From: CAYJBH01 sp964369965
Lineage (GTDB): Bacteria > Bacillota > Clostridia > Oscillospirales > Ruminococcaceae
Assembly (NCBI GenBank): GCA_964369965.1
Contig: CAYJGF010000039.1
Span: 1 to 7,232 of the forward strand
Length of the DNA: 7,232 nt
Direction: 5' to 3'
Position numbers and translations under genes: made by a program. Position 1 is the first letter of the stretch, and every line of letters starts with the position of its first letter. Below, piece after piece: positions 1 through 6,040 of this stretch. Under the pieces are notes generated by a model, which worked only from the letters and a program-made list of their open reading frames with translations, was not told where the DNA came from and did no database searches.

Positions 1-2
1 TA

Positions 3-77
3 CCGGGAGGGGATGCATCCCCTCTCGGGGCTGTCGAACTTTTTCGACAGCCAGACCACCCGCACATAACGGGTGGT
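3..77. terminator. Three tandem stem-loops downstream of fliS (possible end of the flagellar transcript)
   Basis: Three inverted repeats follow the fliS stop codon almost without gaps. Read in the minus-strand direction they are an 8-bp stem (55-62 with 70-77), a 10-bp perfect stem with a 4-nt loop (29-38 with 43-52), and a perfect 18-nt palindrome at 7-24 centred on TGCA, extendable to 3-28 with one G-T pair. None is followed by a clear run of T on either strand, so none is a textbook intrinsic terminator. Their position right after the last gene of the operon still suggests 3'-end formation or transcript stabilisation. The minus-strand sequence beyond position 1 is not visible. Confidence 0.5.
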
Positions 78-90
78 TTAACTATAAACA

Positions 91-483
91 TTATTTCGCC
101 CCGAACTGTTCCTTTCGGGTCAGTCGGTCGCACTCGGCAAAGGTCTCACGCAGTTCGGTGACAAGGGGTAGGATTTCCTCAATAATTGCCTTGTCTTTTT
201 TCACATTCGCCTCCTGCAATTTGCTCAAAAGAAAATCATAGAGCTTTGCAAGATCACCGGAAAAGGTGTATCCCTTTTGTAGCGTGTCGCTAAGGTGTTT
301 AATAATGAGTTGAGATCGGATAAGCGCATTGTGTGCCGAGACAATATTGCCCTCGTCAATATAAATTATGGCGAGATTCATGCGCTTTATCGACTCATCA
401 AACAGCTTGATAAGCAGTTCGCCCGGTGTCATGGTGAGAATAGCCTGATGGCTGTAGCTACTGTAAGGATTTTTGGATACCAT
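91..483 (-). CDS. fliS: Flagellar export chaperone FliS
   Basis: FliS is the cytoplasmic chaperone that binds the C-terminal region of newly made flagellin, keeps it from polymerising early and delivers it to the flagellar type III export gate. The 130-aa product has the usual length of the family. It shows the typical N-terminal pattern: a Tyr-rich start (YSSYSHQAI, about residues 7-15), then TMTPGELLIKLFDESI (about 17-32), the conserved first-helix region, and a largely helical, charged remainder. The ATG at 481-483 is preceded by AAAAGGAA (minus strand, 492-499) at suitable spacing, which supports this start. It begins 25 nt after the fliD stop on the same strand, so the two genes are very probably co-transcribed in the common fliD-fliS order. 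It appears intact. Identification rests on motif recognition and the fliD neighbour. Confidence 0.95.
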   Translation of the reverse strand: MVSKNPYSSYSHQAILTMTPGELLIKLFDESIKRMNLAIIYIDEGNIVSAHNALIRSQLIIKHLSDTLQKGYTFSGDLAKLYDFLLSKLQEANVKKDKAIIEEILPLVTELRETFAECDRLTRKEQFGAK

Positions 484-491
484 ATTATTAA

Positions 492-499
492 TTTCCTTT
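492..499 (-). promoter_or_regulatory. fliS ribosome binding site
   Basis: On the minus strand AAAAGGAA lies about 8 nt before the fliS ATG, inside the 25-nt fliD-fliS gap. It decides the fliS start and shows that the chaperone has its own translation signal rather than depending only on coupling to fliD. Confidence 0.7.
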
Positions 500-508
500 T
501 AGTTTTCT

Positions 509-2992
509 CTAAAACTGACTTGCAAGCCAAGAACTCTGGCTATTCATGTCGGCAATCATCTGCTCCATCGCATTGAACTCACTCCAGTAGCGGTCGTGCT
601 CCATCTCATAGGTGCGCTCAAGTTGCTCAATTCTGTCGGCAATGCTGTCCATCTCACGACCGATGGTGTACTGATTTGAGGTCATGCCATCAAAACCGGC
701 GGTCGCTACAAGTGAGCCGGGTGACGCGGAACTCTGTTTCGCCGCGGCGTCAATAATCTCGTCAAATGTGGTTGCAATACCGCCGTCCTCGCCGGTAAAC
801 AGTGCTTGCAAATCCTCCGGATTTTTCTGCACCATCTCGCGCAACAGTGTTTCATCCACCACCAATTTTCCGGCCTCTTGCCAGTTTTCACTGGTGGCAA
901 TACCAAACTCATAAAGAGCATACTGGGCATCGTCCGGCTTATCATATAGAGCAGTTCTCATCTCCTGCAAAACATCGTTGATTATATCGTCGTTGCGCAA
1001 AAGACCTTCTTTCGAGCGCTCCTCCCAAAGGGCGATCTCGTTGTCGGTCATCTCATTTTTCTGCTCCTGTGTCAGAGGCGGATAATCTTTGTAGGTGTCC
1101 GGCGCGTCAACGAGTGCATTAAGCTCCTCGATAATCTTATTATACTCCTCCACAAACTGCATCACACCGTCAATGATGGCGTCGATGTCCTGATCCACCT
1201 TGATATCGATAGCCTCCGGCTCGGTGCCGACGCCGCCGTCCCATGTAGTCTCTTTAAGCTCGACGTTCAGACCGGCTATGTCAAATGTATTGGAGTTACG
1301 CTCCGTTTCGGTGCCGTTGATGGAGATAATCGCATTCTGTCCCTCCACCTTGTTGCCCATTGTCGCGGACGAACTTCCGAAAGAAATACTTTCTACTCCA
1401 AGTGACTCGGCGAGCTTCGCGGTGTCCTCGGGGGTACTTCCGGTGATAAGCACCGGCGAGGAGGAAACACCTGTTATGGTAAGGCGACCGGTGTCGGCGT
1501 CATAGCTTACATTTGCCTCGGGCGGTGCCTGATTATCACGGATTAACTGCTCCATCTCCTCCGCGACCTGAGACATGGTTTTGCCGGCGATGTTTATCGC
1601 CACAGGGGGAAAATCGTCCGCAAAGGAAAGGGTGATATTAAGCTCCTCGCCCTCCGGCGCTAACAAATCGTCTCTGCCCGGCGCGGACGGGATGACGGCA
1701 CTTGTTTCACTGCCGGTGCCAAAGAGACTGGAAAGCAGATTGCCGCTCGTGTCGCTCATCTCAATATCAAGACCCTCACCGGTGTCGTTGCGCTCGATGG
1801 TTATCTTGTCGGACAGGCTGGAATAGGACATCGTCACGCCGGCAGAGCTGTCGTTGACCTCGTCCATGATATATTTAAGGGTCGCGTCCTCATTAAAGGT
1901 AAAGTCCACGCCGTTGATGTTAAACTCAAAAAGACCGTGTTCATCGGTGGTCGGCGCATTGGTAAAGTTGATATCGGACAGCTTTGTGGAGGTCGATACC
2001 TTACTGGAAGCGTTGTTAGAAACGCCGAGCAGATTGGTGGCAACAAGGTCGTCGGAGGTGAGTGTCAACTGACGGTTTTTATCTACCTGACCGTTGGAAA
2101 GCACCGTCTCAAACTTAATCTCATCACCCGACGCACTGACCTTAATACCGTTACCGAAAGCGTTTGTAATGCTCTCATTAAGGCTGTCGACCAGCTCCTC
2201 TGTGGAGGATATCGAGGTGCTTACACTGATATTTTTGGTAACGCCGTCCAGATTGACCTTTAATGTAACCTCATCCGGAGCGGTATTGGTTTTTAAATCC
2301 AGCTCCTCACCCTTTTCACCGTTGGAAAGGCCGGTCATCTTGGTCGCGAGTGCCGATGCCTCTAACACCTCGACCTCGCCACCATCCTTTGCGACAAGTG
2401 ACAGCGCACCGTCCTCATCCTCTTTCAACTCAATGCCCGCAGCGGCAAGACCTGATTCAAGACTGGCGCGAACTTCCTCTGCGGTACTGCCGGTGAGTGT
2501 AATATCGGTACTGCCGCCACCGACCACACCTATTTTGATGGAGGTGTCGGTAAGCGCGGAAAGATCCACCGTGCCGTTAATACTGGCATCGGTCAATGTA
2601 TCCGCCGAGGTGACGGTGGTGGCGGTGGCAAGCTGACGTATGTAATCCATCGAAAGCTGTTCACCGGAGTAGGAGGTGGTAGCCTCAACCGACAAAAAGT
2701 TCGACACCGTGTCACTGATATCTACATTATTTTGGTTATAAAAGGTCGAGGACAACAGGTTGGTCGTCGGGTTTGCAAAGTCAAAAAACTTGCTCTGAAA
2801 ACTAAGCAGTTGAGACGAGACATCACGATACATGCTCTGTTTAAGGGCAAGGGTAGACAGCTCCTCATTTTGGCTATCTATTTTAAACTGGGTCCCTTCC
2901 AACATCTGCTCGACCAGCGTTGTTGTATCCATTCCGGAAACAAGACCGGAGAAACCGTTTGAACTTGCCGACATTGATGAAATACTTGACAT
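509..2992 (-). CDS. fliD: Flagellar filament cap protein FliD (hook-associated protein 2), long form
   Basis: FliD is exported through the flagellar type III apparatus and forms the oligomeric cap at the filament tip, where it guides insertion of flagellin. Residues about 14-115 match the FliD N-terminal domain (GLVSGMDTTTLVEQML, then a heptad-like helix). Residues about 550-827 match the C-terminal domain, ending in a coiled-coil-rich segment (about 777-818) with the family-type ending. Between them, residues about 130-545 form a large surface-exposed insert of repeated beta-alpha modules; one, about 353-403, looks like a flagellin-IN motif. At 827 aa it is longer than many FliD proteins (often 450-700), and the extra length lies in this insert. 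I see no cysteine. AGAAAGGA at 3003-3010, 10 nt before the ATG, supports the start. It is first in an operon with fliS and has a sigma-28-like promoter upstream. Confidence 0.95.
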   Translation of the reverse strand: MSSISSMSASSNGFSGLVSGMDTTTLVEQMLEGTQFKIDSQNEELSTLALKQSMYRDVSSQLLSFQSKFFDFANPTTNLLSSTFYNQNNVDISDTVSNFLSVEATTSYSGEQLSMDYIRQLATATTVTSADTLTDASINGTVDLSALTDTSIKIGVVGGGSTDITLTGSTAEEVRASLESGLAAAGIELKEDEDGALSLVAKDGGEVEVLEASALATKMTGLSNGEKGEELDLKTNTAPDEVTLKVNLDGVTKNISVSTSISSTEELVDSLNESITNAFGNGIKVSASGDEIKFETVLSNGQVDKNRQLTLTSDDLVATNLLGVSNNASSKVSTSTKLSDINFTNAPTTDEHGLFEFNINGVDFTFNEDATLKYIMDEVNDSSAGVTMSYSSLSDKITIERNDTGEGLDIEMSDTSGNLLSSLFGTGSETSAVIPSAPGRDDLLAPEGEELNITLSFADDFPPVAINIAGKTMSQVAEEMEQLIRDNQAPPEANVSYDADTGRLTITGVSSSPVLITGSTPEDTAKLAESLGVESISFGSSSATMGNKVEGQNAIISINGTETERNSNTFDIAGLNVELKETTWDGGVGTEPEAIDIKVDQDIDAIIDGVMQFVEEYNKIIEELNALVDAPDTYKDYPPLTQEQKNEMTDNEIALWEERSKEGLLRNDDIINDVLQEMRTALYDKPDDAQYALYEFGIATSENWQEAGKLVVDETLLREMVQKNPEDLQALFTGEDGGIATTFDEIIDAAAKQSSASPGSLVATAGFDGMTSNQYTIGREMDSIADRIEQLERTYEMEHDRYWSEFNAMEQMIADMNSQSSWLASQF

Positions 2993-3002
2993 AATAAACC
3001 AA

Positions 3003-3052
3003 TCCTTTCTGCGATAAGCTGAACTACAGCTAAACGAAAATCCTTTTTCGTT
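3003..3052 (-). promoter_or_regulatory. fliD leader: two hairpins and Shine-Dalgarno, possible CsrA target
   Basis: The last 60 nt of the fliD 5' leader contain, in minus-strand order, an 8-bp perfect hairpin (3045-3052 with 3033-3040) whose 4-nt loop is exactly AGGA, a 5-bp hairpin AGCTG/CAGCT (3027-3031 with 3017-3021), and the Shine-Dalgarno AGAAAGGA at 3003-3010. CsrA proteins are known to bind GGA motifs presented in hairpin loops, often pairing an upstream loop site with one overlapping the Shine-Dalgarno, as described for the Bacillus flagellin leader. The structure is seen in the sequence; CsrA binding is inference, and no csrA or fliW gene lies in the window. Confidence 0.4.
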
Positions 3053-3125
3053 ATTGTGGGTATTTAAGGAGATAAGAGGGAATAAACGACCCCTTTTTCC
3101 TTAGATATTTTTACTCTTATAAATG

Positions 3126-3152
3126 ATATCGACCGGAGTTTATAAAACTTTA
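3126..3152 (-). promoter_or_regulatory. Sigma-28 (SigD/FliA)-type promoter of fliD-fliS
   Basis: On the minus strand TAAA (3149-3152), exactly 15 bp, and GTCGATAT (3126-3133) fit the flagellar sigma-28 consensus TAAA-N15-GCCGATAA: all four -35 bases, exact spacing and six of eight -10 bases. Transcription would start near 3119, giving a leader of about 125 nt before the fliD ATG. Late-class expression by sigma-28 is the usual control for filament cap and chaperone genes, which supports the call. Confidence 0.7.
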
Positions 3153-3171
3153 TAGTTAAATATAAAGTTTT
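3144..3171. promoter_or_regulatory. 11-bp perfect AT-rich inverted repeat overlapping the fliD -35 element
   Basis: AAAACTTTATA (3144-3154) and its exact reverse complement (3161-3171) flank a 6-nt centre. The left arm contains the -35 TAAA of the proposed sigma-28 promoter, so a dimeric DNA-binding protein here would block or assist the polymerase. It could instead be an unrelated AT-rich palindrome; no regulator can be named from sequence. Confidence 0.4.
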
Positions 3172-3272
3172 CTTAAATAAATATGTAATACCTTTTGTTA
3201 TCCAAAAATTAATGTTTTTTGATGTGTAAGAATCGGCCTTGACCGTTGCGAAAACGGTTCAGACTTTTAACG

Positions 3273-3451
3273 ATGATAGATGAAAAGAAAATGGGTATAA
3301 CACCTGCTGTTAAACTTTCGTTTTTTAAAACCCGAAGAACAAGTAGAGTTTCTTAGATATTTTAGAAGAAGAATTTGCAAAATATTTAGCCGTATGTGAG
3401 GACAAGAAGACAGATACAACCATAAAGTTACTTGAAAAAGAAATCGACGAT
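3273..3451 (+). pseudogene. Frameshifted remnant resembling the C-terminal part of a ParB/Spo0J-family partition protein
   Basis: An ATG at 3273 opens 27 codons (MIDEKKMGITPAVKLSFFK and on) that close at a TAG. The same phase resumes in other frames: PEEQVEF (about 3327-3347), then LDILEEEFAKYLA and a helical stretch in the frame running from 3347. Two single-base changes, one in the T6A4C3 run near 3325 and one near 3352, would join them. The joined pattern, PAV-x-LSF followed by EEQ and a helical Leu/Asp/Glu segment, resembles ParB-like proteins carried on clostridial mobile elements. No good ribosome binding site is evident. The downstream part (to about 3450) I cannot assign with certainty. 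Treat this as a decayed, non-functional fragment and a tentative family call. Confidence 0.35.
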
Positions 3452-3655
3452 ATGGCATATAGATACGAGAAGATTTTAATCTATCAAGCAGAGAAAATTG
3501 ATGGACTATATGTTCAGCGGATACATATATATTATCATTTTATCGGCAAACTGTCGGAGGATGATAAAAATATAGCTGTGGCAGAACCTATTATCATCCA
3601 CACTCGCAAGGGTGTCAAGTTGACAAATAAAGCCCCGGATAACAAGGCAAATTAA
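3452..3655 (+). pseudogene. C-terminal remnant of a probable large serine recombinase (TnpX-like)
   Basis: Sixty-seven codons from the ATG at 3452 (the frame is open from 3347) carry EKILIYQAEKIDG, then VQRIHIYYHFIGKL, then IIIHTRKGV, ending at TAA 3653-3655. This order, a basic beta strand, a short Asp/Gly turn, an aromatic IxIYYxFIG strand and a trailing TRKGV, is what I recognise from the extreme C-terminus of large serine recombinases of clostridial integrative elements. The catalytic resolvase domain and DNA-binding domains, several hundred residues, are absent, so it cannot recombine DNA. It sits 217 bp upstream of a truncated tnpV, and recombinase and TnpV genes occur together in Tn4451-type elements, which supports the call. 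Short length keeps confidence moderate. Confidence 0.5.
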
Positions 3656-3660
3656 AACAA

Positions 3661-3696
3661 CTGCCAAAGAAGATAGTTGCAAACCTCCTTTGGCAG
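3661..3696. terminator. Hairpin just after the recombinase remnant
   Basis: CTGCCAAAG (3661-3669) and its exact reverse complement CTTTGGCAG (3688-3696) form a 9-bp stem with an 18-nt loop, six bases after the TAA of the recombinase remnant. The downstream sequence is AT-rich but has no T run, so termination efficiency is doubtful. It is best read as a relic 3' structure of the old element gene. Confidence 0.4.
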
Positions 3697-3727
3697 ATTA
3701 TATAGATGTGAAAATAGAAAAAGTGCC

Positions 3728-3752
3728 GTTATAGAAACTAAGTTCCTATAAC
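3728..3752. repeat. 25-bp imperfect palindrome
   Basis: GTTATAG (3728-3734) pairs with CTATAAC (3746-3752), and the centre AACT-A-AGTT is itself palindromic, so the whole 25 bp is symmetric apart from one mismatched pair. It lies between the recombinase and TnpV remnants and could be an operator or recombination-associated site. No function can be assigned from sequence. Confidence 0.4.
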
Positions 3753-3872
3753 AACACTCTGAATGGTACGGATATTCATAACCAAAGTAAAATATATACC
3801 ACAGGCATATTCAACTAAATAATTCTGTACCAAATCTATGTAAATCCTAAAATCAAGAAAGGATTTAACATC

Positions 3873-4037
3873 ATGTCTAATATAACATCAAACAAAATAT
3901 TATCGAATACTAAAACTCAAAACGGCATCTCCTACTCCTTGCACGGCGATTATTATCTACCTGATTTTGTATTACCCACTGAAAAAGAAGATTGTTTTTT
4001 CAATATAAAATTTTGTAGCGGCTTTAACTTCGGTTAA
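3873..4037 (+). pseudogene. Truncated TnpV-like transposon-encoded protein
   Basis: The 54-aa reading frame starts at an ATG with a good ribosome binding site (AAGAAAGGA, 3855-3863, 9 nt upstream). After a low-complexity start rich in Ser, Asn and Thr, residues about 18-37 read NGISYSLHGDYYLPDFVLPT. This closely resembles the N-terminal signature of TnpV proteins (YTxxGDYxxPxLxLP) from clostridial transposons. The family normally continues with a GKYGRMR-type segment and a helical remainder to about 110-130 aa. Here it diverges after about residue 40 (near 3993) into 14 unrelated residues and stops, so it is truncated. The function of full-length TnpV is poorly known. The intact start and ribosome binding site mean a short peptide could still be made. 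Six bases around the ribosome binding site (GGATTT, 3861-3866) can pair with AAATCC at 3842-3847. Confidence 0.65.
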
Positions 4038-4245
4038 TTGGAGCCTGAATTGGGTACAAATTCGAGTTTTATTGTCATATCCAAACCCGCGATGCTATAC
4101 GCTGTAGCATGGCAAAGGTAGGGTTGAAGTTGCCATTTTCAAGATTGTTGATGTCTGCACTGTCAACCCCGATTTTATCGGCTAACTGCTGTTGGGTTAG
4201 GTGGGCGTGTTTTCTTATCTTTAAGTTTCTTGTGTTTAGTGGTGC
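4034..4245 (-). pseudogene. Frameshifted XRE-family helix-turn-helix regulator remnant
   Basis: In the minus-strand frame that stops at 4075 the product reads HLTQQQLADKIGVDSADINN, then LENGNFNPTFAMLQRIAS. This is a clear XRE/Cro-type helix-turn-helix (scaffold helix, LTQQQLA, recognition helix, then the NPTF and LQRIA helices). The frame then gives RVWI and a stop. One base restored near 4089-4093 moves into another frame reading GLDMTIKLEFVPNSGSN and stopping at 4034-4036, which is exactly the beta-strand ending expected after LQRIAS in such regulators. The gene therefore carries a single-base deletion. The N-terminal start is unclear: no convincing ATG or ribosome binding site precedes the domain, and the surface-protein gene ends at 4247 just upstream, so the 5' end may also be lost. 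Original role, perhaps an antitoxin or element regulator, is unknown. Confidence 0.65.
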
Positions 4246-4246
4246 T

Positions 4247-6031
4247 TTATTTTTTTCTTGCCGATATCCGTTTTTTGCGATACAGGAGCGTCGTTGCCGT
4301 TCCCAAAGCCAAAATGAGCGATATAACAACAATCGGCGGTGCGCTTCCCTGTGTGCCTGTTTCGGGGGTGTCTATGCCCGTTTGTGGACTAAGCGCTGTT
4401 GTGGTGCTCTCTGCCACGGTGAAAGGCATGGTCAGTGTGCCGACGTAGTTGCCTATGCCTGTGATAGTGAGGGTATAGCTGCCCGCGCCCGTTGCCGTGT
4501 TGCCGCTCACGATAAAGTCTGTGCCTTTGGTGAGGATTAGGTTACCCAGTGTCATGGAGGCAATACTTTGTGTCTGCTCGGTGCCATTTGCCACAAGCGG
4601 TGTGCCCAAAGTCACCTGCGCGCCGGCCAGCGAAAGCGGCGTGATGCTAGCCGCCGTGGGGAAGGAAAACTCGGCGTTGCTAAAGATGTAATTGTTTGCC
4701 GCTGCCGTGTGTGTGAGAAGCACCACGCCGGTTACGGTTAGGTTGTCGCCCACATTGTGGTTTGGGAAGGTGGCGCTTACGGTATAGTCAGTGTCTTTGA
4801 TGAGGGTTTGCCCGTTTAAAAGGCCGCTAAAACTCACGTCCGCCGTGGCGTTTGTTGTACCGTCAAATACCATGTTTTGCGCTGTTGCTCCCGCTATGGT
4901 TAGGGTAGCTCTTTCGATGGTGTAGACTTTGGTGACTGCACCGATGAAATTGTCCCCCTTGCCTGTTATGGTGAGGGTGTGCTCGCCTGCATTTGTGGCG
5001 GTGTTGCCGCTTATGATGTAGTCTACATTGTCAAGCAGTGTGCTGGTGTTTTGCTCCACCGAGTTGACAATTTGCATTTGCTGTGTGGCGTTGTAGGTTA
5101 AGGCCGTGCCCAAATGGATGGTGGGGATGAAATTTTCTATGGTGATTTTGGCGTATTTATTTATGTGATAATCGTTGCTTGGTGAAACAACAGATCCTGA
5201 TGAAGAAGCTCCTGCTATAATCACAACTTCTGCCATCTGATTTTCCATCGCTGAAAGTTTAGGCTTTGCCGAAAAGGCCTGTGTGCCACTGCCGCCCGTG
5301 GCTGTCACCGTGCCACCGTTAATGTTGATGATGCCGCCTGTTCCGGAAGAGCCGTCGCCGATGCCTGCGCCGCCGCCATTGCCGGTGGCGGTCACCGTGC
5401 CGCTCATGATGGTGATTTCGCCACCATCGCCACCGGTGCCGCCGCCGATGCCTGCGCCGCCGCCATTGCCGTTGGCGGCCACCGTGCCGCTCATGATGGT
5501 GATTTCGCCACCATCGCCACCGGTGCCGCCGCCGATGCCTGCGCCGCCGCCATTGCCGTTGGCGATGAGAGTGCCGTCGACGTTTAGAACTAAGGTGGTG
5601 GAGCTTTGCACCTGCAGGCCGGCTTTTCCGTCGCCGCTTGTTAGGTTGTTGTTACCTGTTAGAGTGATGTTCGCCACGGAATTGCTTTGAACGTCAAAGG
5701 CACAGATATTAGCAGAGCTGTTCACATCTATCCTCACATTGTTTAGGGTGAGGTTGGCGATTACGCCGCTTTGCACCACAATGGTGTCTGTGGAGGGTGA
5801 AGGAACGCTTTGAACCATGGATATTTCCAGTGGGGCATTGCCCGTGATGGTGAGCACATTGCTTATATCGTCATACTCATAGTCTGTGCCTTGTGTGCCA
5901 CCCGTTACAATAAAGTCGCCCACCGTCACGCCTGTGCTCTGTGCAAACGCAGAAAGCGGCAAAAGCCCCATTAGAAGGCACGGGGCGAGAATGCCCGATA
6001 AAAATTTGTTTATTAATTTCCTTTTTTCCAT
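4247..6031 (-). CDS. Cell-wall-anchored surface protein with glycine-rich beta-helix repeats and Ig-like/YDG-like modules
   Basis: This 594-aa protein has a Sec signal peptide (basic MEKRK start, hydrophobic core, probable cleavage after AFA at residue 30). Residues about 35-157 are Val/Ile/Asn-rich beta sequence of the kind found in clostridial surface proteins with predicted carbohydrate-binding or beta-helical folds. Residues 158-244 are three 29-aa glycine-rich repeats (GGGAGIGGG and EITIMSGTV). Residues about 300-375 and 465-541 are similar Ig-like modules (each with SGNTAT-x-AG and LTITG), flanking a YDG-type module (about 376-464, FDGTT). The C-terminus has SPQTG (548-552), TPETG (555-559), a hydrophobic segment (about 564-584) and a basic tail, a sortase sorting signal. 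GGAGG at 6036-6040 sits close to the ATG and a strong promoter lies at 6166-6195. It appears intact; adhesion or matrix binding is inference. Confidence 0.85.
   Translation of the reverse strand: MEKRKLINKFLSGILAPCLLMGLLPLSAFAQSTGVTVGDFIVTGGTQGTDYEYDDISNVLTITGNAPLEISMVQSVPSPSTDTIVVQSGVIANLTLNNVRIDVNSSANICAFDVQSNSVANITLTGNNNLTSGDGKAGLQVQSSTTLVLNVDGTLIANGNGGGAGIGGGTGGDGGEITIMSGTVAANGNGGGAGIGGGTGGDGGEITIMSGTVTATGNGGGAGIGDGSSGTGGIININGGTVTATGGSGTQAFSAKPKLSAMENQMAEVVIIAGASSSGSVVSPSNDYHINKYAKITIENFIPTIHLGTALTYNATQQMQIVNSVEQNTSTLLDNVDYIISGNTATNAGEHTLTITGKGDNFIGAVTKVYTIERATLTIAGATAQNMVFDGTTNATADVSFSGLLNGQTLIKDTDYTVSATFPNHNVGDNLTVTGVVLLTHTAAANNYIFSNAEFSFPTAASITPLSLAGAQVTLGTPLVANGTEQTQSIASMTLGNLILTKGTDFIVSGNTATGAGSYTLTITGIGNYVGTLTMPFTVAESTTTALSPQTGIDTPETGTQGSAPPIVVISLILALGTATTLLYRKKRISARKK
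5361..5564. repeat. 87-bp in-frame tandem repeat inside the surface-protein gene
   Basis: Positions 5361-5447 and 5448-5534 are 87-bp units differing at only two bases by eye. A third copy starts at 5535 and matches for 30 bp before diverging. A more degenerate related unit lies at about 5274-5360. Each unit encodes 29 residues (protein positions 158-244), so copy-number change by slippage or recombination would keep the reading frame. Confidence 0.9.
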
Positions 6032-6035
6032 ACTT

Positions 6036-6040
6036 CCTCC
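6036..6040 (-). promoter_or_regulatory. Ribosome binding site of the surface-protein gene
   Basis: GGAGG on the minus strand, followed by AAGT and the ATG at 6029-6031. The sequence is strong but the spacing (4 nt from GGAGG) is short; GGAAG closer in does not improve it. No alternative start with a signal peptide exists nearby, so this start is retained. Confidence 0.6.

Noticed and set aside
2094..2636. A 180-codon Ser-rich plus-strand frame opposite fliD.
   Set aside because: It is an antisense shadow of a clearly real and complete fliD gene.
3242..3258. A 6-bp hairpin ACCGTT/AACGGT upstream of the fliD promoter.
   Set aside because: The stem is short, there is no good T run on either strand, and no gene end is nearby that would need a terminator.
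5283..5690. A 135-codon proline-rich plus-strand frame opposite the glycine repeats.
   Set aside because: It is the antisense shadow of the glycine-rich repeats (Gly codons read as Pro/Ala) and has no independent support.
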